5,269 nt of DNA from Candidatus Anoxychlamydiales bacterium. GTDB lineage: Bacteria > Chlamydiota > Chlamydiia > Chlamydiales > SM23-39. The notes under the pieces were generated by a model. It saw nothing but the letters and a program-made list of their open reading frames with translations. It had not been told where the DNA came from and did not search any database. A program made the position numbers and the translations under genes. Each line of letters starts with the position of its first letter. Within the stretch, counting starts at the first letter, position 1. Positions 1-5,269 of this stretch are shown here, one piece after another. The stretch covers positions 1 through 5,269 of the forward strand of contig JAAKFX010000106.1 in assembly GCA_011064865.1 (NCBI GenBank), given 5' to 3'.

Positions 1-6
1 TTTCAT
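1..6 (-). CDS. Start of a divergent gene, cut by the left edge (two codons only)
   Basis: Read on the minus strand, ATG at 6..4 is followed by AAA (Met-Lys), after which the window ends. What supports a real start is the perfect AGGAG ribosome binding site 6 nt upstream (plus-strand 13-17) and a plausible promoter further up. The product cannot be told from two codons. The gene would be divergent from the efflux operon and share its upstream region, so it could be a regulator of it, but that is a guess from position only. Confidence 0.45.
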
Positions 7-12
7 TTTTGA

Positions 13-17
13 CTCCT
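13..17 (-). promoter_or_regulatory. Ribosome binding site of the divergent gene
   Basis: The minus strand reads AGGAG, then six bases (TCAAAA), then ATG. This is a consensus Shine-Dalgarno core at good spacing. It stands out because three of the four plus-strand genes here have no comparable site. Confidence 0.5.
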
Positions 18-38
18 AATAATGTTTGTTGCAAGAAA

Positions 39-68
39 TTTATAAAACATTTATTTTAAAAAAAACAA
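39..68 (-). promoter_or_regulatory. Candidate promoter of the divergent gene, with a palindromic -10 region
   Basis: On the minus strand TTGTTT (68..63) lies 18 nt from TATAAA (44..39), leaving a leader of about 25 nt before the ATG at 6..4. The -10 is part of the 8-bp palindrome TTTATAAA (39-46), so the same bases give TATAAA on the plus strand (41-46), about 30 nt before the MFS start at 77. No convincing -35 accompanies the plus-strand version. In such AT-rich DNA, boxes like these arise easily by chance. Confidence 0.3.
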
Positions 69-76
69 TATTTTTC

Positions 77-1318
77 ATGAGAACAAAAACATCCTATTCA
101 TCCTCTTTTTATATTTTGCTTTTTGTAACGTTTATTGATTTTATGGGGATGGGACTTGTATATCCTATTTTTTCTAACATTTTATTTGATAAGACTCTTT
201 CGTTTCTTCCAGTAGCTACATCTAATGAAATTAGAGGTATTTGGTTGGGAGTCTTATTTGCTGCAATGCCTTTTGTCCAATTTTTTTCCACTCCTATTTG
301 GGGGGCTATATCCGATGGTATCGGTAGAAAAAAACCTCTAATTTGGAGCTTAAGCGTAACTATTATTGGACATCTAATTTCTGTTTTAGGAATTTTGAAC
401 AAAAGTATAGCTGTTTTATTTCTCTCAAGAGTTGTTTTAGGAATAGGATCTGGAAATATTTCTATTGTTCAAGCTGGAATTGCAGATTTAAGTTCAGCTG
501 AATCAAAAGCTAAAAATTTCGGTCTTTATGCTATGGCAATTGGTATTAGTTTTACATTTGGGCCCGTTATTGGAGGTTTGTTATCAAAATGGGGATATGA
601 TCTTCCTTTTATTTTTGCATCTTCTATTACATTTTTAAATTTAATTTTAGCTTTTATTTTTTTCAAAGATACTATTTTAAAATCAATTAAACACAAACTT
701 AGCTGGACTGTTGGAATAAAAAATCTTTTTAAATCTTTTAGCTATAAAAATATTAGAATTATTTTTATCTGTTCATTTTTATCGGGTTTTGCTTGGGTTT
801 ATTTTATGGATTTTATTCCTGTCTATTTAATAACTAATTATAATTTTACACCTTCTTCCGTTGGCCTTTTTTATGGGCTAATCGGTGGTGTATATGCAAT
901 TAGCGCAGGAGTTTTAATAAGACCGTTTTTGAATAGATTTAGTCCCATAACTCTGTTTTTTTTCGCTACTTTTTTTGCAGCAATCTCATTATTAACGTTG
1001 TCTATAATTAGTTATGCTTTTTGGCTTTGGATTTTTGCAATATATTATGCTTATATTACAGCTTTTTTATTCCCAACAACCTCAGCTATTGTTTCGAATA
1101 AAGCCTCTGCTGACATTCAAGGAGAAGCTTTGGGAATCTTAGGATCTGTCAACACAGCTTCAAATGCGATCAGCGCTTTGATTGCCGGAATATTTATAGG
1201 GATAATGCCAAAACTTTCTATGTGGATTGGTGGATCTGCATTTTTATTAGCTGCTATAATATTATTTACGACTTTTAAAAAAGATATATTTAAAAAATTA
1301 CACAAAAGAATTGAATAA
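77..1318 (+). CDS. Major facilitator superfamily drug/H+ antiporter, TetA-like (DHA1 type)
   Basis: Inner-membrane secondary transporter of 413 residues with about 12 hydrophobic segments, the normal size for the family. Family signatures are visible. The first segment carries Asp21 in FIDFMGMGLVYP, matching the D-x-x-G-x-G-L-x-x-P pattern of TetA-type exporters. Motif A in the loop after segment 2 is GAISDGIGRKK (76-86). The segment 4 motif has Arg118 in SRVVLGIGSG, and motif C in segment 5 is FGPVIGG (161-167), typical of proton-driven drug exporters. The later QGEALGILGS (348-357) also resembles TetA. These suggest export of drugs or other small molecules, but the substrate cannot be read from sequence. 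In motif A the usual Asp-Arg is Asp-Gly. I chose ATG at 77. An in-frame TTG at 26 would add 17 residues, but neither start has a clear Shine-Dalgarno. It is first in an operon with the MATE gene, which starts on the next base. Confidence 0.88.
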   Translation: MRTKTSYSSSFYILLFVTFIDFMGMGLVYPIFSNILFDKTLSFLPVATSNEIRGIWLGVLFAAMPFVQFFSTPIWGAISDGIGRKKPLIWSLSVTIIGHLISVLGILNKSIAVLFLSRVVLGIGSGNISIVQAGIADLSSAESKAKNFGLYAMAIGISFTFGPVIGGLLSKWGYDLPFIFASSITFLNLILAFIFFKDTILKSIKHKLSWTVGIKNLFKSFSYKNIRIIFICSFLSGFAWVYFMDFIPVYLITNYNFTPSSVGLFYGLIGGVYAISAGVLIRPFLNRFSPITLFFFATFFAAISLLTLSIISYAFWLWIFAIYYAYITAFLFPTTSAIVSNKASADIQGEALGILGSVNTASNAISALIAGIFIGIMPKLSMWIGGSAFLLAAIILFTTFKKDIFKKLHKRIE

Positions 1319-2725
1319 ATGTCTCAGCATTTAGATGAAATCACTAAAGAGTATGCAAAATTAACGAAACATCCATCAGGGTCAATTAAAGAATTATTTA
1401 CCATCTCGTTTCCTTTAATGCTCTCTTTTTTATCGAATTATTTAATGCTATTTTTCGATCGCCTTATAATCGCTAATTATTCACTCGAAGCTATGAATGC
1501 TATTACAGCATCTTCTTTATTTTGTATGATTTTTCAATATGGCGCAATTGGTATTGCATCCATTGCAGAAGTGTTTGTTGGACAATATAATGGCTCCAAG
1601 CAATATTCAAAAGTTGCTATGCCAGTTTGGCAAATGATCTGGTTTTCTTTAATGTGTTTTCCTATTTTTTTCCTTCTCGCTAAATTTGGAGGACCAATAT
1701 TTTTAACCGATTATTATTATCAAGAATATGCTCTTCCCTATTATAAATGGATAATGTATTTCAATATCTCGTTTGCTATTCAAACAGCGATATCTGCATT
1801 TTTTATTGGAACTGGAAAGGTGAGGATTATCACAATTGCAACTGTTTTAGCAAATATCATAAATATTGCATTAGATATTCTTTTAATATTTGGCATAAAA
1901 GGAATTGTTCCTTCTTTTGGAACAAAAGGAGCTGCATTAGCTACCGGTTTTGCTCAAATATTTCAAATCGCATTTTTATTAATATTTTTTCTCAGTTTTA
2001 AAAATAGAGAAAAATATAATACCCATCATTTAACTTTTAGACCTAAAATTTTAAAAAAATGTCTGAGAATAGGAGCTCCTTCTGCTGTTGGACATATGAT
2101 CGAAATAACCGCTTGGGCTCTTGTTATGAATATGATGGCAGTAGTATCTGGTACTTTTCTCACTGTAATGGCAGTTGGGCAAAATATATATGTTGTTATT
2201 GCTTTTGCAACCTCGGGACTTCAAAAAGCAGTATCTACTGTTTCTGCTAATTTAATCGGTGCTAAAAATTATCTAAAAGTCGCAAAATCATGGTTTTCTG
2301 CTGTAAAACTTCTATTAATTTTTGCAGCAATTGTTTCTTTGGTTTTATTAGTATATCCAGATCCTTTAATTAATGCTTTTTTAGCAAAAGAAACATCAAA
2401 AGTAAATATTGCTGAGTTGTTCACTTTTATTAGAATAACATGTGTGTTTTTGTGGGTCTATTTTATCGTTGATGGTCTTACTTGGGTATCTGCTGGAATT
2501 TTAACAGCTGCTGGAGATACTATGTTTATTATGGTTATGAATGCTTTTGGCGCTTGGTGTTTTGCTTTGATTCCAATCTACTTTTTTGTTTATAAAAATC
2601 CTACTTGGCCACCTCTAGTTTGGATTTTAATGGATTTTTATGGATTTATGAATGCTATTAGTTTTTATCTTAGATATAGATATAAAAAAGCTAGAGGATT
2701 TGATAACAAAGTGTTATCAAAGTAA
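1319..2725 (+). CDS. MATE family multidrug/cation antiporter (NorM-like)
   Basis: Inner-membrane Na+- or H+-coupled exporter of 468 residues with about 12 hydrophobic segments in two halves, the usual MATE size. N-half signatures are FPLMLSFLSNYLMLFFDR (31-48), EVFVGQYNGSKQ (84-95), the Asn/Asp-rich NIINIALDILLIFG stretch (179-192) and GTKGAALATG (201-210). C-half signatures are IGAPSAVGHMIEITAW (251-266), ANLIGAKNYLKVA (310-322) and SAGILTAAGDT (391-401). Glu262 in segment 7 and Asp385 in segment 10 lie where NorM has its ion-binding acidic residues; this is alignment by eye. Its ATG directly abuts the MFS stop (TAAATG) with only weak purines (AAAAGAA) upstream, so reinitiation by the same ribosomes is likely. 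Drug, dye or metabolite export is the family role; the substrate here is unknown. The last codons form half of a strong hairpin. Confidence 0.92.
   Translation: MSQHLDEITKEYAKLTKHPSGSIKELFTISFPLMLSFLSNYLMLFFDRLIIANYSLEAMNAITASSLFCMIFQYGAIGIASIAEVFVGQYNGSKQYSKVAMPVWQMIWFSLMCFPIFFLLAKFGGPIFLTDYYYQEYALPYYKWIMYFNISFAIQTAISAFFIGTGKVRIITIATVLANIINIALDILLIFGIKGIVPSFGTKGAALATGFAQIFQIAFLLIFFLSFKNREKYNTHHLTFRPKILKKCLRIGAPSAVGHMIEITAWALVMNMMAVVSGTFLTVMAVGQNIYVVIAFATSGLQKAVSTVSANLIGAKNYLKVAKSWFSAVKLLLIFAAIVSLVLLVYPDPLINAFLAKETSKVNIAELFTFIRITCVFLWVYFIVDGLTWVSAGILTAAGDTMFIMVMNAFGAWCFALIPIYFFVYKNPTWPPLVWILMDFYGFMNAISFYLRYRYKKARGFDNKVLSK
2699..2721 (+). terminator. Perfect 10-bp hairpin overlapping the 3' end of the MATE gene
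   Basis: TTTGATAACA (2699-2708) and TGTTATCAAA (2712-2721) are exact inverted complements separated by AAG. The hairpin ends just before the MATE stop codon (2723-2725) and so lies inside the coding sequence. It is the strongest inverted repeat I see in the window. No T-run follows directly (AGTAACATTTTAG), so it is a poor classical terminator by itself. It could protect the mRNA 3' end, help a downstream terminator, or be a protein-binding palindrome. Confidence 0.4.
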
Positions 2726-2733
2726 CATTTTAG

Positions 2734-2774
2734 TAGATATAAAACTTGTTTTGAATATAAATCTATTTTTTTTT
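2734..2774 (+). terminator. Probable Rho-independent terminator of the efflux operon
   Basis: TAGAT (2734-2738) can pair with ATCTA (2761-2765), and inside this AAAAC (2741-2745) pairs with GTTTT (2748-2752) across an uneven internal loop. Nine consecutive Ts (2766-2774) follow immediately. The T-tract is convincing, but the stem is AT-rich and interrupted, so the call is tentative. It sits 8 bases after the MATE stop and before the next promoter, as expected for an operon end. Confidence 0.4.
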
Positions 2775-2800
2775 AATACAGTTATTGTATCAGAAAGAAT

Positions 2801-2829
2801 TAGAAAAAAATATTAAAAACAATTATAAT
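2801..2829 (+). promoter_or_regulatory. Sigma-70-like promoter of the ankyrin gene
   Basis: A perfect TATAAT (2824-2829) is preceded at 17 nt by TAGAAA (2801-2806), which matches TTGACA at four of six positions. Transcription would start near 2836, giving a leader of about 25 nt. The presumed terminator upstream supports independent transcription from the efflux operon. Confidence 0.45.
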
Positions 2830-2860
2830 TTTTCTTTAAAATCGGGTAATAAAAAAATAA

Positions 2861-4399
2861 ATGGCTTCTATTGCCAAGTTAAGCACACTCTGTCTATATC
2901 CTTTAGCTCAAAGTAAGATGAAAATACCAGATCTAACTGTTTATGATGGAATAAAAGATATAAGCGAAATCTTTCAACAATCTATGATAGCAGCTTCTAA
3001 AGATTTGCCAGATATGAAAAATGAAACATTTGAAGAAATATATAATTTTGTAATTACTAGAAATGAGAGCGGAGAAAAGAAATCTAATGAAGATAGATTG
3101 TATAGCTATTTATTGCCAGAGGCTTGTAAGAGAAAAGAGTCTAGCAAGGTAAGTGAGTTATTAGAAAAAACACAAGCAGCCAATATTAAATTTGAGAAAG
3201 AAAGTCTTGATAAATCTTTTTCTTTTGCTGCTGAAAATGGAGATTCTGATCTTATTACAGTCCTGTTCACAGTAGGGGCTGATATCAATTTGTGTTTTGA
3301 TAATAAAAAAAGTCCTCTTCTTAAAGCTATTAAAAATGGTCATTATGAAACTGCAAAAATGTTGCTAGATAAAATAATGGAACATGACGAAAGACTCGAT
3401 ACTGATCTCAAGAAAAATTTAATTTATTTTTCTGCAGCCGCAACTGGTCATAATGCTGTTATTAGAGCATTACTAGAGAAATTTCATTATGATGTAAATA
3501 AAACTAATATTTATGACAATGAAGATTTATCAAAAGATACAGCTTTGCACTTTGCTGCGAAAAATAATCATTATGAAACCGTTCTTTTATTGATAGATAA
3601 AAACATAAAATTGTTTCGTAATGGTTCAAACAGGACTCCTCTGAGTCTTGCAGCTATGAATGGCTATAAAAATATAGTTAATTATTTAATAGGAATCATA
3701 AAATCAAAGTATTCTTCGAATAGGGATAATTGGTTGAGTAATTCTTTATACGTTGCAAGTAAATATGGCCAAAATGAGATTGTTAAAATCTTTTTGGAAG
3801 AAGGTTGTTGTCTACGTTTTGATGTATTAAGGCGTGCATTAGATTTGGCTGCTGCAAATGATCATTTGGATACCTTTCAAATAATATTAGAAAATATAAA
3901 AGATATTAATGAGACTAATGAGGAAGGGCAAACCATATTTTTATTTGCATGTATGAATGGTGAAATAAAAACTGTTAGAGCAATGTTAAAATATCGTAGA
4001 AAGAAAGATCCATCAAAAAGTATAGTAGAAAACTCAAATGTACTCATTAATGTTCGTGATAATGATTTTCATACACCATTAATGTGGGCAGCATTTTTTG
4101 GATATTTAGAGATAGTTAAAGAATTAATTAAAGCAAAAGCAGATATCAATGCTTGTACACAGTATAGTTTCTCTTCAATTTTTAATTTTGAATATCCTTG
4201 CTATCTAGGATGTACTGCCTTAGAGATGGCAGCTATTCAAAATAAAGAAGAGACTGTTAAAGAATTATTAAAAGTTGGAGCAAAAGTAGAATATCATCCA
4301 ATTCTTAAAGGGGGTTATTCTATTCAAAATCTTTGGATTTCTAGATTTTTTAAGAATACCAAAAAGAAAGTAGAAAAGATCAAAAGACATTCTTTTTGA
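2861..4399 (+). CDS. Ankyrin-repeat protein with an unidentified N-terminal region
   Basis: Protein of 512 residues. About ten ankyrin repeats run from residue 117 to 478, starting near 117, 149, 185, 225, 257, 292, 321, 356, 403 and 450. The clearest are KDTALHFAAKNNHYETVLLL (225-244), the ninth with TPLMWAAFFGYLEIVKELI (405-423) and the tenth with CTALEMAAIQNKEETVKELL (451-470). Repeats 1 and 9 end in the standard ADIN turn. Insertions occur after repeats 8 (381-402) and 9 (432-449). Residues 1-115 show no ankyrin pattern and no domain I recognise. The C-terminus is basic (KKKVEKIKRH, 501-510). There is no convincing signal peptide or membrane segment. Ankyrin repeats bind other proteins, and in intracellular bacteria such proteins are often secreted into the host; that role here is inference. 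ATG 2861 is forced as the outer limit by a TAA directly upstream. Only a weak CGGG lies 14 nt before it. Met20 is a possible alternative start. Confidence 0.9.
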   Translation: MASIAKLSTLCLYPLAQSKMKIPDLTVYDGIKDISEIFQQSMIAASKDLPDMKNETFEEIYNFVITRNESGEKKSNEDRLYSYLLPEACKRKESSKVSELLEKTQAANIKFEKESLDKSFSFAAENGDSDLITVLFTVGADINLCFDNKKSPLLKAIKNGHYETAKMLLDKIMEHDERLDTDLKKNLIYFSAAATGHNAVIRALLEKFHYDVNKTNIYDNEDLSKDTALHFAAKNNHYETVLLLIDKNIKLFRNGSNRTPLSLAAMNGYKNIVNYLIGIIKSKYSSNRDNWLSNSLYVASKYGQNEIVKIFLEEGCCLRFDVLRRALDLAAANDHLDTFQIILENIKDINETNEEGQTIFLFACMNGEIKTVRAMLKYRRKKDPSKSIVENSNVLINVRDNDFHTPLMWAAFFGYLEIVKELIKAKADINACTQYSFSSIFNFEYPCYLGCTALEMAAIQNKEETVKELLKVGAKVEYHPILKGGYSIQNLWISRFFKNTKKKVEKIKRHSF

Positions 4400-4428
4400 A
4401 TATGAACTTATTTAAAAAAAGGCTTTAA

Positions 4429-4563
4429 AATGAGCATTCTTCTTATAGTTGGGTTTCAAAAGAGGAAATTAAAACATTTAATATCATTCCTGGGCAAAAA
4501 CAGATTTTGGATTACTTTAGCAAAATAAAAAAATCTTTCATTCTAGTAATGAATTTTATATAG
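4429..4563 (+). pseudogene. C-terminal remnant of a Nudix hydrolase
   Basis: This frame encodes NEHSSYSWVSKEEIKTF followed by NIIPGQKQILDYFSKIKK and stops at TAG (4561-4563). The pattern E-H-x-x-Y-x-W-V-S-x-E-E-I, then a hydrophobic/Pro-Gly step and a final helix, is how many Nudix hydrolases end (the E-H-S-E-Y-R-W-V type). The catalytic Nudix box (G-x5-E-x7-R-E-x2-E-E) is absent and there is no room for it: the frame has a TAA at 4426-4428, and the ankyrin gene ends at 4399. In frame before that stop lies only an eight-codon piece from ATG 4402 (MNLFKKRL). It therefore looks like a truncated, dead gene. The match is by eye on about 35 residues. The alternative is chance translation of non-coding DNA. 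Confidence 0.45.
4537..4557 (+). terminator. Weak hairpin with a short T-run
   Basis: TTCATT (4537-4542) and AATGAA (4548-4553) form a 6-bp stem around CTAGT, followed by TTTT. It is the only terminator-like structure I find between the ankyrin gene and proS. It is AT-rich and short, and it overlaps the end of the Nudix-like remnant, so it may be chance. Confidence 0.22.
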
Positions 4564-4571
4564 CAAAACTA

Positions 4572-4732
4572 AAGTGGAAAAATAAAATTAATTTTGTAAT
4601 CTATTGATTAAAAAGCTTATTTTGGAAAAATAGATAAAATCTTTGATTTTTCAAAAAAGTGTTTGCTTTTGTTTATACGATCTTTTCATTTAAATTATAG
4701 ATAGTGTATACTTTGTCCTTAAGTGGAAAAAT
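4572..4732 (+). repeat. 12-bp direct repeat AAGTGGAAAAAT upstream of proS
   Basis: Identical copies lie at 4572-4583 and 4721-4732, with a shorter copy of the core TGGAAAAAT at 4623-4631. The second full copy falls in the predicted 5' leader of proS, between the -10 box and the ribosome binding site. The sequence is A-rich, so chance similarity is possible. Apart from these repeats and the proS promoter I see nothing in 4564-4748: no ORF of any length, tRNA or other RNA gene. Confidence 0.4.
4683..4712 (+). promoter_or_regulatory. Candidate promoter of proS
   Basis: TATACT (4707-4712) matches the -10 consensus at five of six positions. TTTTCA (4683-4688), four of six matches to TTGACA, lies 18 nt upstream. 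Transcription would begin near 4719, giving a leader of about 30 nt that contains the AAGGA site. The 349-base gap before proS supports a dedicated promoter. Confidence 0.42.
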
Positions 4733-4735
4733 TTT

Positions 4736-4740
4736 AAGGA
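4736..4740 (+). promoter_or_regulatory. Ribosome binding site of proS
   Basis: AAGGA is followed by exactly eight Ts and then ATG at 4749. This is good Shine-Dalgarno strength and spacing and fixes the proS start. It also shows that the organism uses the standard anti-Shine-Dalgarno. Confidence 0.7.
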
Positions 4741-4748
4741 TTTTTTTT

Positions 4749-5269
4749 ATGTCTAAAACAAGTGCCATTACACCTACTCGAGATGAGGATTATGCTACAT
4801 GGTATCAAGAGGTTGTTAAAGCTGCAGATTTAGCTGAGCACTCTCCTGTTAGAGGATGTATGGTAATCAAGCCTTGGGGATATGGGCTTTGGGAAAATAT
4901 ACAAAAAATTTTAGACAAAAAAATTAAAGATACAGGACATAAAAATGCATATTTTCCGCTGTTTGTACCACTATCTTTTTTAGAAAAAGAAGCTGCGCAT
5001 GTTGAAGGATTTGCAAAAGAGTGTGCAGTAGTAACTCATCATAGATTAGAGAAAAAAGATGGTAAATTGGTGCCGGCTGAAGATTCAAAATTAGAAGAGC
5101 CATTAGTTGTGAGACCGACATCTGAGACAATAATAGGGGAGATGTTTTCAAAATGGATAGAGTCTTATAGAGATCTTCCTCTTTTAATAAATCAATGGGC
5201 AAATATAGTTAGATGGGAGATGAGAACTCGACTTTTTTTAAGAACGACAGAATTTTTATGGCAAGAGGG
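4749..5269 (+). CDS. proS: Proline--tRNA ligase, archaeal/eukaryotic-like type, N-terminal part (cut by right edge)
   Basis: Cytoplasmic class II aminoacyl-tRNA synthetase that attaches proline to tRNA-Pro using ATP. The first 173 codons are present, about a third of a full-length enzyme (usually near 480-500 residues in this type). Diagnostic parts are YATWYQEVVKAADLAEHSPV (15-34), RGCMVIKPWGYGLWENIQ (35-52), the motif 1 region NAYFPLFVPLSFL (66-78), PLVVRPTSETIIGEMFSKWI (118-137) and class II motif 2, RWEMRTRLFLRTTEFLWQE (155-173), which contacts ATP and the tRNA acceptor end. The ADLAEHSPVRGCMVIKP N-terminus marks the archaeal/eukaryotic-like ProRS form, not the longer bacterial form with an inserted editing domain. 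ATG 4749 is set by AAGGA 8 nt upstream. The reading frame is intact to the window edge. Confidence 0.97.
   Translation, partial: MSKTSAITPTRDEDYATWYQEVVKAADLAEHSPVRGCMVIKPWGYGLWENIQKILDKKIKDTGHKNAYFPLFVPLSFLEKEAAHVEGFAKECAVVTHHRLEKKDGKLVPAEDSKLEEPLVVRPTSETIIGEMFSKWIESYRDLPLLINQWANIVRWEMRTRLFLRTTEFLWQE

Noticed and set aside
9..46. TTGACT (9-14) as a -35 for the MFS gene
   Set aside because: It matches the consensus at five positions, but the nearest good -10 (TATAAA, 41-46) is 26 nt away, too far for a standard promoter. The bases also overlap the minus-strand ribosome binding site.
26..76. TTG start at 26 adding 17 residues to the MFS protein
   Set aside because: It has no ribosome binding site, and the added residues precede the usual short cytoplasmic start of the family. 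ATG 77 puts the first membrane segment about 10 residues in, as expected.
1747..2250. Two plus-strand open frames of 84 and 63 codons inside the MATE gene
   Set aside because: They are out-of-frame translations of a clear transporter, rich in Cys, Ser, Asn and Phe as expected from shifted AT-rich codons.
2861..2900. Lipoprotein signal with Cys11 in the ankyrin protein
   Set aside because: The residues before the Cys (Ser-Thr-Leu) do not fit a lipobox, which needs Gly, Ala or Ser just before Cys, and there is no proper hydrophobic stretch.
3005..3055. F-box-like stretch in the ankyrin protein (residues 49-64, LPD...EEIYNFV)
   Set aside because: The Leu-Pro and following hydrophobic residues are suggestive, but the spacing is longer than in F-boxes and the rest of the motif is not visible.
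4430..4528. A 32-codon frame from ATG 4430 (MSILLIVGFQ...)
   Set aside because: It overlaps the Nudix-like remnant in another frame, has no ribosome binding site and no recognisable pattern.
4924..5202. Minus-strand open frame of 92 codons inside proS
   Set aside because: It lies antisense to a strongly conserved tRNA synthetase region, has no recognisable protein pattern, and is explained by codon composition of proS.
1..5269. CRISPR array, tRNA/rRNA genes, insertion sequence or transposase
   Set aside because: I saw no regularly spaced repeats, cloverleaf-like segments, terminal inverted repeats or transposase coding sequence on either strand.

Overview
The window is an AT-rich (roughly 30% GC by eye), densely coded bacterial segment. 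It carries four protein genes on the + strand, what looks like the first two codons of a divergent gene at the left edge, and a decayed gene fragment. The mix suggests a host-associated bacterium, such as an amoeba- or protist-associated lineage. The clues are low GC, a long ankyrin-repeat protein, multidrug-type exporters and an archaeal/eukaryotic-type prolyl-tRNA synthetase. Dependentiae (TM6, Babela-like) or a similar lineage would fit. Typical Rickettsiales and Legionella fit less well because they use the bacterial-type ProRS. This placement is inference from gene content, not a match to a known genome.

Positions 1-76 look like a divergent promoter region. On the minus strand an AGGAG ribosome binding site sits 6 nt before an ATG at 6..4, so a gene probably leaves the window to the left. 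On the + strand a 413-residue major facilitator exporter (77-1318) is followed, with no intervening base (TAAATG), by a 468-residue MATE-family exporter (1319-2725). They form a two-gene efflux operon with likely translational coupling. A perfect 10-bp hairpin overlaps the end of the MATE gene, and a weaker hairpin with a nine-T tract follows it, probably ending the operon.

A separate unit then starts from a good -10 box (TATAAT). It encodes a 512-residue protein (2861-4399) with about ten ankyrin repeats after a roughly 115-residue N-terminal region that I do not recognise. It is a candidate host-interaction protein. Downstream, the 349-base stretch 4400-4748 holds no intact gene. Its first half contains what reads as the C-terminal end of a Nudix hydrolase behind a stop codon, so it is probably a pseudogene remnant. 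Its second half holds a short direct repeat and the promoter and ribosome binding site of proS. The proS gene (4749 onward) runs off the right edge after 173 complete codons.

The genes fall into three independent functions: export of small molecules, probable protein-protein interaction with a host, and core translation. I see no evidence for a larger multi-gene system. The least ordinary items are the ankyrin protein's unidentified N-terminus, the Nudix remnant beside it, and the hairpin built into the last codons of the MATE gene.
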